Below are positions 54,101-64,000 of a stretch of DNA of 64,000 nucleotides, piece by piece (positions within the stretch are counted from its first letter, which is position 1; each line of letters starts with the position of its first letter). Both the position numbers and the translations under genes were made by a program. This DNA comes from Nocardioides sp. SLBN-35 (GTDB lineage: Bacteria > Actinomycetota > Actinomycetes > Propionibacteriales > Nocardioidaceae). The DNA is taken from contig NZ_VFNU01000001.1 of NCBI RefSeq assembly GCF_006715725.1, positions 2,480,001 to 2,544,000 on the forward strand. Direction: 5' to 3'. Below the pieces are notes generated by a model that saw only the letters and a program-made list of their open reading frames with translations, had not been told where the DNA came from and did not search any database.

Positions 54101-55896
54101 GCACAGGAAGCGGTACGACGTCCGCCGGGTTCGGCGTGCTCTGGGTGGCTATCAAGCGCGAGCCCTGGATCTTCGCGGTCTCGACGATCGGCAGCGTGCT
54201 CTTCGGTGCGCTGACCGTCGCCGACGCGTGGGTCCTGGGCTGGTCGACGGACCACGTCGTGCTGCCGGCGTTCCGGGACGGCGAGATCGGCGCCGGCCTG
54301 CTGTGGGCGGTGCTGGGCCTCTTCGTCGGGGTCGCCATCCTGCGCGCGGTCGGCATCGTGGCCCGCCGGCTGGGGGCGGGTGTCATGCAGTACCGGATGC
54401 AGGCGCACAGCCGCCGCGCCGTCACCCGCCAGTACCTCCGCCTCCCGATGGAGTGGCACCAGAAGCACCCGACCGGTGAGCTCCTCTCCAACGCGAACGC
54501 CGACGTCGAGGCGGCCTGGGGGCCGATCGCGCCGCTGCCGATGGCCGTCGGGACGGTCGCGATGATGGTCATCGCGGTGGTGCAGATGCTGCTCACCGAC
54601 CTGGTCCTGGCCGCGGTCGGCCTGCTCGTCTTCCCGCTCGTCATCGGCGTCAACGTCGTCTACCAGCGCCTCGCCCAGGGCTGGGCGACACGCGCGCAGG
54701 AGCTGCGTGCCGAGCTCTCCGAGATCGCCCACGAGTCGTTCGACGGCGCGCTCGTCGTCAAGACCCTCGGCCGCGAGCCCGAGGAGACCCAGCGGTTCCG
54801 GGCCAAGGCCGAGGAGCTGCGCGAGGCCAACATCCGGGTCGGCCGGATCCGCGCGGCGTTCGACCCGACGCTCGCCGCGCTGCCCAACCTCGCGGTCCTC
54901 GTCGTCCTGGTGATCGGCGTGCACCGCGTCGTGTCCGGCTCGACGGTCGCCGGAGACGTCGTCACCATCGCCTACCTGCTCACCGTGGTCGCGTTCCCGA
55001 TCCGGTCGATCGGTTGGCTGTTGGGCGACTTCCCGCGCAGCGTGGTGGGGTACCGACGGGTCGCTGCGGTCATCGCCGCCACCGGAGCCATGGAGTACGG
55101 CGACCGCGAAGCCCCCCGTCACGACGGCGGTGTTCGGCTGGAGGTCGACGGCGCGGCCTTCGGCTACACCGCCGGCCGGCCCCTGCTGCGCGAGGTCACC
55201 TTCGACGTCGAGCCCGGTCGCACCGTCGCACTCGTGGGCGCGACCGCGTCCGGGAAGAGCACGCTGACCGGGCTGCTGGCGCGACTGGTGGACGTCGACG
55301 CCGGCGCGATCCGGGTCGACGGGACCGACCTGCGCGAGCTGCGTCGCGGTGGGCTGGCGCAGGTGCTGGCCGTCGTGCCGCAGAGCGCGTTCCTGTTCGA
55401 CGACACGGTCCGCGGCAACGTCACCCTGGGTGCACAACGAGGGGGCCTCGACATCACCGACGACGAGGTCTGGGCCGCGCTGCGCACCGCCCAGGCCGAC
55501 GGCTTCGTCGCCGCGCTGCCCGACGGCATCGACACCCGGCTGGGGGAGCGCGGCACCTCCCTGTCCGGCGGTCAGCGGCAGCGCCTGGCGCTGGCCCGCG
55601 CACTCGTACGACGCCCGCGGCTCCTCGTGCTCGACGACGCCACGTCCGCGGTCGACCCCGAGGTCGAGGCCCGGATCCTGGCCGGCCTGCGCGCCGGCGG
55701 ACCGGGTGGGAGCGAGACCACGCTGGTCGTGGTCGCCTACCGCAAGGCCACGATCGGCCTGGCCGACGAGGTGCTCTACCTCGTCGACGGCCGGATCGCC
55801 GACCGCGGCCCCCACGAGGAGCTGGTCGCTCGCAACGCCGACTACGCCCGCCTCGTCAACGCCTACGAGACCGAGCACGAGGAGGTGACCGCATGA
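54097..55896 (+). CDS. ABC exporter half-transporter with degenerate ATPase site
   Basis: 599-aa permease-ATPase fusion: six membrane helices (about residues 15-310) and a C-terminal nucleotide-binding domain. Walker A is GATASGKST (about 381), signature LSGGQ (about 488). Walker B reads LLVLDDATS with Asp in place of the catalytic Glu, and the H-loop has VVAYRKAT with Tyr in place of His. It pairs with the next gene as a heterodimeric exporter. GTG 54097 was chosen; an upstream ATG at 54046 precedes the predicted promoter. Substrate unknown. Confidence 0.88.
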   Translation: MSTGSGTTSAGFGVLWVAIKREPWIFAVSTIGSVLFGALTVADAWVLGWSTDHVVLPAFRDGEIGAGLLWAVLGLFVGVAILRAVGIVARRLGAGVMQYRMQAHSRRAVTRQYLRLPMEWHQKHPTGELLSNANADVEAAWGPIAPLPMAVGTVAMMVIAVVQMLLTDLVLAAVGLLVFPLVIGVNVVYQRLAQGWATRAQELRAELSEIAHESFDGALVVKTLGREPEETQRFRAKAEELREANIRVGRIRAAFDPTLAALPNLAVLVVLVIGVHRVVSGSTVAGDVVTIAYLLTVVAFPIRSIGWLLGDFPRSVVGYRRVAAVIAATGAMEYGDREAPRHDGGVRLEVDGAAFGYTAGRPLLREVTFDVEPGRTVALVGATASGKSTLTGLLARLVDVDAGAIRVDGTDLRELRRGGLAQVLAVVPQSAFLFDDTVRGNVTLGAQRGGLDITDDEVWAALRTAQADGFVAALPDGIDTRLGERGTSLSGGQRQRLALARALVRRPRLLVLDDATSAVDPEVEARILAGLRAGGPGGSETTLVVVAYRKATIGLADEVLYLVDGRIADRGPHEELVARNADYARLVNAYETEHEEVTA

Positions 55897-57731
55897 GCAC
55901 GACCCTGACTCCGGAGCGGGGCGCTCCCGAGCACACCCGGCTCGCGACCGGCGAGGACATCGGCGCCTGGGAGACCATCCGGCGCGGCATCCGCCACTCG
56001 CCCGAGCTGGTCGAGGGGGTCGGCTGGACCCTCGCGCTGGCCGTGCTCGCCTCGGTCGGCCAGGTCGTCGTACCCATCGCCGTGCAGCAGACCATCGACA
56101 AGGGCCTGCGCGGCCCCGACGGCCCGGACCCGGCCTTCACGACCTGGCTCGCACTCGCCGCGGCCGCCGCGATCGTGGTGACCAGCTGGGCGTCGTACGC
56201 CATGACGGCGCGGCTCTTCTCCTCGGCTGAGCGCGGCCTCGCGACCCTGCGGGTCAAGGCGTTCCGCCATGTCCACGACCTGCCGCTGCTCACCCAGAAC
56301 ACCGAGCGCCGCGGTGCGCTCGTCTCGCGCGTGACCAGCGACGTCGACCAGGTCAGCCAGTTCCTCGTGTTCGGCGGCCTGATCTTCGTGGTGAGCGTCG
56401 GGCAGATGCTCATCGCGACGGTGGTGATGGTCTTCTACAGCTGGCAGCTCGCCGTCGTCGTGTGGGTCTGCTTCGCGCCGCTCTTCCTCAGCCTGCGCTA
56501 CTTCCAGCGCAAGCTGGCCGCCGCCTACGGGACCGTACGACGCCAGGTCGGCGTGCTGCTCTCGGCGGTCTCCGAGCCGGTGGTCGGGGCGGCGGTCGTG
56601 AAGTCGTACGCGATCGAGGCGCGCACCCAGGAGCGGATCGACACCGCCATCGACACCCACAAGGCGGCCAGCACCCGCGCCCAGGGCTTCACCGCGTTCT
56701 CGTTCAGCCTCGGCGGCATCTCCGCCGGCTTCGCCAACGCCGGCGTGCTCATCGTCGGCATCTGGCTCGGCCAGGGCTTCGCGTGGGGCCGATCATCAGG
56801 CGGCATCACGGCCGGCGAGGTGCTCGCCTTCGCGTTCCTGGTCACCCTCTTCGTCGGGCCGGTCCAGATGGGCACCCAGATCCTCACCGACGCCCAGAAC
56901 GCCATCGCCGGCTGGCGTCGCGTCATCGGCATCCTCGACACCCCCGCCGACCTCGTCGACCCCGGACCCTCCGGGCAGAGCCTGCCCAAGGGCGCGATCG
57001 ACGTCCGGTTCGACGCCGTCACCTTCGCCTACCCGGGCGGTCCCGACGTCCTCAGCGACATCGACCTCGTGGTCCCCGCGGGCCAGCGGGTCGCGGTCGT
57101 GGGGGAGACCGGATCCGGCAAGTCGACCATCGCCAAGCTGCTCACCCGGCTGATGGACCCCAGCCGCGGCCGGGTGCTGCTCGACGGCATCGACCTGCGC
57201 GAGGTCGCCGAGAGCGCGCTGCGCCGCAGCGTCGTGCTGGTGCCGCAGGAGGGCTTCCTCTTCGACGACACCCTTGCCGCCAACGTCCGCTACGGCCGGA
57301 TCGGCGCCACCGAGGACGACATCCGCGAGGCGGCCGACACGATCGGCCTCGGCGACTGGCTGGCCGGGCTGCCCGACGGCGTCGACACCCGGGTCGGCCA
57401 GCGCGGCGAGGCCCTCTCGGCGGGGGAGCGCCAGCTGGTCGCCCTGCTCCGTGCCCAGCTCGCCGACCCCGACCTGCTGGTCCTCGACGAGGCCACCAGC
57501 GCTGTCGACCCCGAGCTGGAGACCCGGATCGGAAGGGCCCTCGAGCGGCTGATGAGCGGACGCACGTCGGTCACCATCGCCCACCGGCTCTCCACCGCCG
57601 AGGCCGCCGACGTGGTCGTGGTCGTCGACCGGGGGCGCATCGTCCAGCACGGCCCGCACGCCGAGCTCGTGAGGCAGGCGGACACCCCCTACGCGAGGCT
57701 GCACGCGTCGTGGGTGGCCCAACACGGATAA
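55893..57731 (+). CDS. ABC exporter half-transporter, catalytic partner
   Basis: 612-aa permease-ATPase fusion with six helices (about residues 45-330). The nucleotide-binding domain has Walker [10 protein letters not shown] (about 404), Walker [10 protein letters not shown] with catalytic Glu (about 528) and H-loop IAHRLST with His (about 561). The signature is LSAGE rather than LSGGQ. Together with the upstream subunit this gives one complete and one degenerate ATP site. ATG 55893 overlaps the first gene by 4 nt. hisI follows after 7 nt. Confidence 0.9.
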   Translation: MSTTLTPERGAPEHTRLATGEDIGAWETIRRGIRHSPELVEGVGWTLALAVLASVGQVVVPIAVQQTIDKGLRGPDGPDPAFTTWLALAAAAAIVVTSWASYAMTARLFSSAERGLATLRVKAFRHVHDLPLLTQNTERRGALVSRVTSDVDQVSQFLVFGGLIFVVSVGQMLIATVVMVFYSWQLAVVVWVCFAPLFLSLRYFQRKLAAAYGTVRRQVGVLLSAVSEPVVGAAVVKSYAIEARTQERIDTAIDTHKAASTRAQGFTAFSFSLGGISAGFANAGVLIVGIWLGQGFAWGRSSGGITAGEVLAFAFLVTLFVGPVQMGTQILTDAQNAIAGWRRVIGILDTPADLVDPGPSGQSLPKGAIDVRFDAVTFAYPGGPDVLSDIDLVVPAGQRVAVVGETGSGKSTIAKLLTRLMDPSRGRVLLDGIDLREVAESALRRSVVLVPQEGFLFDDTLAANVRYGRIGATEDDIREAADTIGLGDWLAGLPDGVDTRVGQRGEALSAGERQLVALLRAQLADPDLLVLDEATSAVDPELETRIGRALERLMSGRTSVTIAHRLSTAEAADVVVVVDRGRIVQHGPHAELVRQADTPYARLHASWVAQHG

Positions 57732-57732
57732 T
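57727..57732 (+). promoter_or_regulatory. -10 box of hisI
   Basis: GATAAT overlaps the end of the ABC gene, with a 6-nt spacer to GTG 57739. It predicts that hisI has its own leaderless transcript. Confidence 0.5.
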
Positions 57733-57738
57733 GGACTC

Positions 57739-58095
57739 GTGAGTCTTCCCTCCGAGATCGCCGACCGCCTCAAGCGCACTCCCGACGGGCTGGTGCCGGC
57801 GGTGGTGCAGCAGCATGACACCGGCGAGGTGCTCATGCTCGCGTGGATGGACGACGAGGCGCTGCACCGCACCCTGACGACCGGGCGGGCGACGTACTGG
57901 AGCCGCTCGCGGGGCGAGTACTGGGTCAAGGGTGAGACGTCCGGCAACCCCCAGCAGGTCAAGGAGGTCCGCCTCGACTGCGACGGCGACACCCTGCTGG
58001 TCAAGGTCGACCAGGTCGGCGTCGCCTGCCACACCGGTGCGCGCACCTGCTTCGACCAGGGCCTGATCGACGACGGGGGGCTGCTCGGTGGCTGA
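57739..58095 (+). CDS. hisI: Phosphoribosyl-AMP cyclohydrolase
   Basis: 118-aa zinc enzyme opening the PR-AMP ring, third step of histidine synthesis. Signatures are [12 protein letters not shown] (about 32), [19 protein letters not shown] (about 52-70), the metal-binding [11 protein letters not shown] and Cys residues in [12 protein letters not shown] (about 95-106). Single-domain (no HisE part), as in actinobacteria. Separated from the other his genes by about 7 kb of accessory genes. Confidence 0.96.
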   Translation: MSLPSEIADRLKRTPDGLVPAVVQQHDTGEVLMLAWMDDEALHRTLTTGRATYWSRSRGEYWVKGETSGNPQQVKEVRLDCDGDTLLVKVDQVGVACHTGARTCFDQGLIDDGGLLGG

Positions 58096-58708
58096 GCGCA
58101 CCGACAACGCCCGTCGCACCTTCGGCCCGGTCGTCCTGCTCGGCCTCGCCGGCAGCGGCTTCGCCGCGGTCGCGGGCCACAAGGCGATGCTCGCGATCCC
58201 CGAGGCGACGCTCACCGCGGCCGGCGGCATCGCCCCCACCGTGCAGGAGCGCTCCGTGGAGTTCCCGCTCGCCGGCGCCCTGGCGCTGGTCGCGCTCGCC
58301 GCCTGGGGCGTCCTGCTCGTCACGCGCGGTATCGTGCGCCGCGGCGCCGCCGTCCTCGCGCTGGTCGCGGCCGCCGGCATCCTCGCCGTGGTCGTCATCG
58401 GCGGCTTCGTCCAGGACGACGACGCCACGGCCGACCTCGCCACCCGCCTCGGCCTCAACGTCACGGCCGTCGACGTCGAGCGCAGCGGCTGGCTGTGGGT
58501 CGCCCTCGGCTGCGCCCTGGTCGCCCTCGTCGCCGCGGGTGCCGCCGTACGCCTGGTGCCGTCGTGGCCCGAGATGGGCAGCCGGTACGACGCCCCCACG
58601 GCCGCGGGGACCGGGTCGCCGGCGGGTGCCGGCCAGGATCCCGCCGAGCAGTCGAACCTCGACCTGTGGAAGTCGCTCGACGAGGGCCACGACCCCACGG
58701 ACGAGTGA
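58088..58708 (+). CDS. Trp biosynthesis-associated membrane protein
   Basis: 206-aa membrane protein with four helices (about residues 13-33, 57-77, 84-104 and 137-158) and a hydrophilic acidic tail ([17 protein letters not shown]). This is the actinobacterial Trp-operon-associated family, found between hisI/trpE and trpC. GTG 58088 overlaps the hisI stop. The role is unknown; the name reflects location only. Confidence 0.85.
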   Translation: MAERTDNARRTFGPVVLLGLAGSGFAAVAGHKAMLAIPEATLTAAGGIAPTVQERSVEFPLAGALALVALAAWGVLLVTRGIVRRGAAVLALVAAAGILAVVVIGGFVQDDDATADLATRLGLNVTAVDVERSGWLWVALGCALVALVAAGAAVRLVPSWPEMGSRYDAPTAAGTGSPAGAGQDPAEQSNLDLWKSLDEGHDPTDE

Positions 58709-58722
58709 ACCCCTCCACCCCC

Positions 58723-58728
58723 TAGAAT
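58723..58728 (+). promoter_or_regulatory. -10 box of the HGxxPAAW gene
   Basis: TAGAAT with about 33 nt of leader containing GAGGAG (58753-58758) before ATG 58768. Confidence 0.45.
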
Positions 58729-58767
58729 CACACCCGATCCACCCGAACGAGCGAGGAGTTCCCTCTC

Positions 58768-58968
58768 ATGGCCGACAACCACGGCAACACCCCCGCGGCC
58801 TGGACCGCCGTCCTCGTCGCGCTCGTCGGCTTCGTCGTGGGCGCGATCGGCATGTCCCTGCACCCGCTGAACTGGGCCCTGTTCTGGATCGGCACGGCCG
58901 TCGTGGTCGCCGGAGGCGTCGTCTTCCTGGTGATGGCCAAGATGGGCTTCCACGAGGCCGGTCACTGA
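58768..58968 (+). CDS. HGxxPAAW motif membrane protein
   Basis: 66-aa protein beginning MADNHGNTPAAWTAV, the signature of a small actinobacterial family located near trp genes, with two membrane helices (about residues 12-33 and 38-58). GAGGAG precedes the ATG. Function unknown. Confidence 0.85.
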   Translation: MADNHGNTPAAWTAVLVALVGFVVGAIGMSLHPLNWALFWIGTAVVVAGGVVFLVMAKMGFHEAGH

Positions 58969-58991
58969 CCCTCGCGACCCGGCGGCGCCGC

Positions 58992-59375
58992 ATGGTGCCG
59001 CCCGCCCTCGTCGTCGGCGGCCTCGCTGCGGCGACTCTCGCCCTGCACCTGCGCGACCCGCACGAGCAGGGCAGCTGGGGGCTGTGCCCCTCGGCGGCCA
59101 TCGGGATCTACTGCCCGGGCTGTGGCGGCCTGCGCGCCGTCAACGACCTCACCGACCTGCAGCTCGGCGCCGCGGCGTCGAGCAACCTGCTCTTCGTGGT
59201 CGCGCTGCCGTTCGTGCTCTACGCGATGGTGCGCTGGACGCACGGGCGCTGGACCGGACGGGCCTGGTCGGTCCCCGATCGCCGCACGACCGTGCTGACG
59301 GTCGGGCTGGTCGGGGTGATGCTCCTGTTCGCCGTCGTGCGCAACACCCCGGCGGGGTCCTGGCTCGCCCCCTAG
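58992..59375 (+). CDS. DUF2752 membrane protein
   Basis: 127-aa protein with three membrane segments and the DUF2752 motif GIYCPGCGGLRAVNDL (about 36-51), whose two Cys residues may bind metal. First ATG in frame is 58992, with a weak ribosome-binding site and an Arg-rich preceding stretch. Commonly found beside the trp genes in actinobacteria. Function unknown. Confidence 0.8.
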   Translation: MVPPALVVGGLAAATLALHLRDPHEQGSWGLCPSAAIGIYCPGCGGLRAVNDLTDLQLGAAASSNLLFVVALPFVLYAMVRWTHGRWTGRAWSVPDRRTTVLTVGLVGVMLLFAVVRNTPAGSWLAP

Positions 59376-59384
59376 CACCCGGGG

Positions 59385-59744
59385 CTAGACGCTGTAGCTG
59401 CTTACCACGAACACGATCAGCGCGATGTTCGCGACGCCGATCGCCGCGCCGATGGCGCCGGTGATGATGCCGGCCAGCGCCATGCCGTCACCGGTCTTCG
59501 CGCCTCCCGAGCGGCGGATGTCCGTCTTCGCGAGCACCCCGCAGATGATGCCCGCGATCCCGATCAGGCCGACGAACCCGAAGAAGCCGAAGAAGCCGCA
59601 GAACCCGAGAACCACGCCGACGATGCCGGTCACCATCGACGCGACGGCGAGACCGGACTGCTGCCGCGGCGGACCGTAGCCGTAGGGCGGGTAGGGGCCC
59701 GGCGGCGCTGCGCCGTACGGGGGAGGGGGCTCGTTCGCGCTCAC
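59385..59744 (-). CDS. DUF4190-type membrane protein with Pro/Tyr-rich N-terminus
   Basis: 119-aa protein. The N-terminal PPPPYGAAPPGPYPPYGYGPP tract (described, about residues 6-28) is followed by two hydrophobic helices (about 35-65 and 80-112) rich in Gly/Phe. GTG 59744 has GAAGGA upstream; the longer frame to 59774 lacks a ribosome-binding site. It is a paralogue in layout of the next gene. Function unknown. Confidence 0.72.
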   Translation of the reverse strand: MSANEPPPPYGAAPPGPYPPYGYGPPRQQSGLAVASMVTGIVGVVLGFCGFFGFFGFVGLIGIAGIICGVLAKTDIRRSGGAKTGDGMALAGIITGAIGAAIGVANIALIVFVVSSYSV

Positions 59745-59773
59745 AGCGGTCCTTCGGTGCGGGTCGGGTGACA

Positions 59774-59808
59774 AACGCCCCCTGCCGCCGCAGCGGTCAG
59801 GGGGCGTT
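59774..59808 (-). terminator. Rho-independent terminator of the gene at 59827-60159
   Basis: Perfect 11-bp stem AACGCCCCCTG/CAGGGGGCGTT with a 13-nt loop. Read on the minus strand it is followed by TTTGTC. It separates the two small membrane protein genes. Confidence 0.75.
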
Positions 59809-59826
59809 CGGTGGTCTCGGCGCGGC

Positions 59827-60159
59827 TCAGCTGGAGGAGAGCGCGGCGATGAAGATGATCGCGTAGATCACGATGCCGATCGCGGACCAGACGGTGCCGA
59901 TGATGCCGCAGATCCAACCGGCCTTGATGACGCCCGCGTTGGAGTAGTTGGCGGTCTTGCTCTCGTCGAGGGCCTTCTTGCCCATGATGATCGCCGGGAT
60001 GCCGGTGAAGATTCCGCAGCAGACGATGCTCAGGATGCCGAGGATCAGGATCGTCGTGCCCTGCGGGTGGTCTCCTCCACCGACGGGACCGCCGTATCCG
60101 TAGCCACCAGCGGGCGGCGGGGGCGGGGTGCCGTAGTTCGGCGGCTCGTTGTAGCTCAC
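59827..60159 (-). CDS. DUF4190-like membrane protein with Pro/Gly-rich N-terminus
   Basis: 110-aa protein: VSYNEPPNYGTPPPPPAGGYGYGGP lead (described, residues 1-25), then two membrane helices (TTILILGILSIVCCGIFTGI and a second at about 82-108) around the loop MGKKALDESKTANYSNAGVIKAG. Start GTG 60159. Layout matches the neighbouring 59385-59744 protein, pointing to an old duplication. Function unknown. Confidence 0.72.
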   Translation of the reverse strand: MSYNEPPNYGTPPPPPAGGYGYGGPVGGGDHPQGTTILILGILSIVCCGIFTGIPAIIMGKKALDESKTANYSNAGVIKAGWICGIIGTVWSAIGIVIYAIIFIAALSSS

Positions 60160-60359
60160 GATGAGGTCCCTTCTCAGGTGTGCAGGTGTCGTGCGGCCCG
60201 ACCGAGTTCCGGGCGGTGTGTGGAACCCTAACGGCCGCGTGCCACACTCGACACCACGCGTCGGTGTGTCGGTGCCGTCGGACCTTCCCCAGCGCGAGCC
60301 GCCCACCAAACCTGCGCGGTGAACCAGAGCCCACCACAGAAACGTCACGGAGGCGTCAG
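60160..60359. promoter_or_regulatory. Divergent control region upstream of trpC
   Basis: 200 bp without a gene. A TAGGGT on the minus strand (60229-60224) suits a promoter for the small membrane protein. GGAGG lies just before trpC ATG 60360. No Trp-rich leader peptide was found, so classical attenuation is not supported. Confidence 0.4.
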
Positions 60360-61180
60360 ATGTCGGCCCCCCAGGCCTCCCAGCCCACGGTGCTGGACGG
60401 GATCGTCGCCGGAGTGCTCGAGGACCTCGCCGCCCGCCAGGCGGTGACCTCGGAGGCGGACCTGCGGGCCGCGCTCGCCGACGTCGACCCGCCGCGCGAC
60501 CCGATGCCGCACCTGCGCGCACCCGGCTCGAGCGTGATCGCCGAGGTGAAGCGCCGGAGCCCGAGCAAGGGCGCCCTGGCCGACATCCCCGACCCGTCCG
60601 CCCTCGCGAGCGAGTACGCCGCCGGCGGCGCGGCCGCGATCAGCGTGCTGACCGAGCAGCGACGCTTCGGAGGCAGCCTCGACGACCTGCGCGCGGTCCG
60701 CGCCAGTGTCGACACTCCGCTGCTGCGCAAGGACTTCATCGTCACCGAGTATCAGCTCCTCGAGGCCCGGGCCGCCGGCGCCGACCTGGCGCTGCTCATG
60801 GTGGTCTCGCTGCCGGGCGAGCGGCTGCGCCGCCTCCACGACTACGCCCGCGAGCTCGGCCTCACCGTGCTGATGGAGGTCCACGACGAGGAGGAGACCG
60901 CCCGTGCGGTCGAGGTCGGCGCCGAGCTGGTCGGCGTCAACGCGCGCAACCTCAAGACGCTCGAGGTCGACCTCGACGTCTTCGGCCGGCTCGCGCCCCT
61001 CATCCCGGACGACCGGGTCAAGGTCGCCGAGTCCGGCATCTTCGGACCCGAGGACGTCGAGCGGTTCGTCGGCGAGGGCGCCCGTGCGGTGCTCGTCGGC
61101 GAGGCGCTCGTGAAGGACGGCGCACCGCGCCAGGCGGTCGCAGCAATGACGGGCCTGAAAACAATGGATCAGAGGGCTGG

Positions 61181-61184
<4 letters not shown>
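60360..61184 (+). CDS. trpC: Indole-3-glycerol phosphate synthase
   Basis: 274-aa TIM-barrel enzyme. [15 protein letters not shown] (about 61-75, catalytic Lys/Glu), [28 protein letters not shown] (about 122, catalytic Lys) and [14 protein letters not shown] are TrpC signatures. It turns CdRP into indole-3-glycerol phosphate. A monofunctional protein, without fused TrpF. ATG 60360 has GGAGG; trpB overlaps its stop. Confidence 0.96.
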
Positions 61185-62439
<1,255 letters not shown>

Positions 62440-62443
<4 letters not shown>

Positions 62444-63252
62444 GCACCACCAGCACCGCCTTCGAGAAGGCGCGGGCCGAGGCTCGGGCGACGCTCGTCG
62501 GCTACCTGCCGGCCGGCTTCCCCGACGTCGAGGGCAGCATCGCCGCGCTGAGGACGATGGTCGCGGCCGGCTGCGACGTGATCGAGATCGGCCTGCCCTA
62601 CAGCGACCCGGTCATGGACGGCCCGATCATCCAGGCCGCCGCGCAGCAGGCCCTCGACGCCGGCATCCGCACGAGCGACGTGCTGCGGGTCGTCGAGGCG
62701 GTCGCCGCCACCGGCACGCCCACCCTGGTGATGACCTACTGGAACCCGGTGGAGAGGTACGGCGTGGAGCGGTTCGCACAGGACCTCGCCGACGCCGGGG
62801 GAGCGGGCCTGATCACGCCCGACCTCACGCCGGACTACGCGCCCGAGTGGATCGCCGCCGCCGATGCCCGCGACCTCGACAAGGTCTTCCTGGTCTCCCC
62901 GTCGTCGACCGACGAGCGGATCGCGCTGACCACCGCGGCCTCCCGCGGCTTCGTCTACGCCACCGGCGTCATGGGCGTCACCGGCACCAAGCAGGCCACC
63001 GCCGCGGGCGTGGCCCCACTGATCGCGCGCACCAAGGCCCTGAGCCCGAAGCAGGGGGCCGACCTCCCGGTCGGCGTGGGCGTCGGGGTCAGCACGGGCG
63101 CCCAGGCGGCCGACCTGGCGTCGTACGCCGACGGGGTGATCGTCGGCTCCGCCTTCGTCCGCACCCTGCTCGACCACCCCCGCGACCGGGCCGCGGGCCT
63201 GGCCGCCCTGGCAACGCTCACCGAGGAGCTCGCAGGAGGTGTCCGTGCGTAG
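62440..63252 (+). CDS. trpA: Tryptophan synthase alpha subunit
   Basis: 270-aa TIM barrel splitting indole-3-glycerol phosphate into indole. Catalytic Glu in [17 protein letters not shown] (about 46-62) with the downstream Asp in [15 protein letters not shown] (about 127); [11 protein letters not shown] binds phosphate. GTG 62440 overlaps the trpB stop, and the gene's end overlaps the SCO gene. Confidence 0.96.
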
Positions 63253-63838
63253 GCTCGCAGCCCTCGTCGTCCTGCTCGGCCTGGCGCTGTCGGCCTGCAG
63301 CGGCGAGTCCGACACCTTCACCGGAAGCCGGCTGACCAACCCCTACAAGGCCTCCGACATCGCGCTGACCGACACCGGCGGGTCGTCGTACTCCCTCGGC
63401 AAGGACACCACGAAGCCGCTCACCCTGGTGTTCTTCGGCTACACCAGCTGCCCCGACTACTGCCCGATGGTCATGAACAACCTGGCCGCGGCGATGAACC
63501 GGCTCGACTCCGCGGACCGCAAGGAGGTCGACGTGGTGTTCGTTACCACCGACCCGGCCCGCGACGACGAGAAGACGCTGCGGACCTACCTGGACCGCTA
63601 CGACAAGGACTTCATCGGCGTCACCGGCGACCTCGACACCATCATCGAGATCGGCAACTCACTTCACGTCTACGTCAGCGACGGGAAGAAGCTGCCCACC
63701 GGCGGCTACGACCTGGGCGGCCACACCACCAGCACCTTCGCCATCGACAGCAGCCATCAGGCCGTCGCGCTGTGGAGCCAGGAGACCTCGAGCGCGGAGT
63801 TCGCCTCGGACATCCACACGCTGCTCACCGACGACTGA
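63245..63838 (+). CDS. SCO1/SenC-family copper-binding lipoprotein
   Basis: 197-aa thioredoxin-fold lipoprotein. A signal peptide with lipobox LSAC (Cys about 19) precedes the domain. Copper ligands are the Cys pair in GYTSCPDYCPMVM (about 65-77) and the His in DLGGHTTSTFAID (about 158). Such proteins deliver copper to the CuA site of cytochrome c oxidase. GTG 63245 is preferred over 63239 because AGGAGG (63234-63239) is well spaced only for it. Overlaps trpA by 8 nt. Confidence 0.9.
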   Translation: MRRLAALVVLLGLALSACSGESDTFTGSRLTNPYKASDIALTDTGGSSYSLGKDTTKPLTLVFFGYTSCPDYCPMVMNNLAAAMNRLDSADRKEVDVVFVTTDPARDDEKTLRTYLDRYDKDFIGVTGDLDTIIEIGNSLHVYVSDGKKLPTGGYDLGGHTTSTFAIDSSHQAVALWSQETSSAEFASDIHTLLTDD

Positions 63839-63868
63839 CACACGACCAGGACACGACCAGGAGTCGCC

Positions 63869-64000
63869 GTGCTTCCCGCCCTCATCGCTGCCACGATCCC
63901 CAGCCCGTCGCAGGGCGTGTGGCACCTCGGGCCGTTCCCGCTCCGCGGCTACGCCCTGTGCATCATCCTCGGCATCGTCGTGGCGATCTGGATCGGCGAG
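63869..64000 (+). CDS. lgt: Prolipoprotein diacylglyceryl transferase (5' part only)
   Basis: First 44 residues of Lgt, cut by the window end. The sequence [34 protein letters not shown] matches the Lgt N-terminus ([10 protein letters not shown] then the first membrane helix; described at residues 11-44). It attaches diacylglycerol to lipoproteins. CCAGGAG precedes GTG 63869. It follows a lipoprotein gene and the trp genes, a frequent actinobacterial order. Confidence 0.88.
   Translation, partial: MLPALIAATIPSPSQGVWHLGPFPLRGYALCIILGIVVAIWIGE

Noticed and set aside
60160..60359. A Trp-codon leader peptide and attenuator before trpC.
   Set aside because: No short frame with clustered TGG codons preceded by a ribosome-binding site was found, nor a convincing terminator/antiterminator pair.

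Overview
This is a high-GC chromosomal window from an actinobacterium. Gene order and protein character fit Nocardioides or a close relative (Propionibacteriales); the genus is an inference. The evidence is a pknL/Rv2175c pair, idsA-type prenyl synthase and metF beside the dcw cluster (as in Mycobacterium), ftsZ without ftsA, Wag31/DivIVA, SepF, bifunctional-type HisA (PriA) with no trpF, DUF222-HNH and DUF3040 proteins, many GTG starts and actinobacterial TAnnnT -10 boxes.

Layout. 1-2341: a divergent PknL-like kinase and its Rv2175c-like DNA-binding partner, then a secreted RNase Sa-type ribonuclease with a barstar-type inhibitor. 2401-8671: OafA-like acyltransferase, prenyl synthase, MetF, a CrtI-like oxidoreductase, a YbaK-type deacylase and a membrane protein. 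8719-11255: a predicted SOS unit, with a perfect actinobacterial LexA box in front of a HEPN protein, then a methyltransferase and DNA polymerase IV. 11395-17136: DUF3040, the TgpA-DUF58-MoxR operon, and intergenic DNA with palindromes and GTGGAG-type repeats.

17054-36070 is the division and cell wall cluster: mraZ (with a five-copy, 10-bp phased operator over its promoter), a 50-aa membrane protein, rsmH, ftsL-like, ftsI, murE, murF, mraY, murD, ftsW, murG, murC, ftsQ, ftsZ, pgeF, yggS, sepF, yggT and divIVA. 36277-44337: a DksA-like zinc-finger protein with a histone-H1-like tail, lspA, rluD, GNAT, dnaE, a membrane protein, a second YbaK protein and a Lon-N domain protein. 44386-58095: the histidine genes in three pieces (hisDCBH, hisAF, hisI), separated by a secreted protein on the opposite strand and by an accessory block with an unknown gene, a DUF222-HNH protein and an asymmetric ABC exporter pair. 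58088-64000: Trp-operon membrane proteins, trpC, trpB, trpA, a SCO-family copper protein and the start of lgt.

The most striking cross-cutting signal is regulatory. At least eleven genes have a TAnnnT-type -10 box ending 6-7 nt before the start codon, the geometry of leaderless mRNAs. One such promoter appears to start translation of a 7-residue peptide (VRGCGQK) whose stop overlaps the start of the first ABC exporter gene. Three long inverted-repeat elements in intergenic DNA, an ftsW reading frame with no canonical start at its ribosome-binding site, and a Lys/Ala/Pro hexapeptide array are other unusual features.
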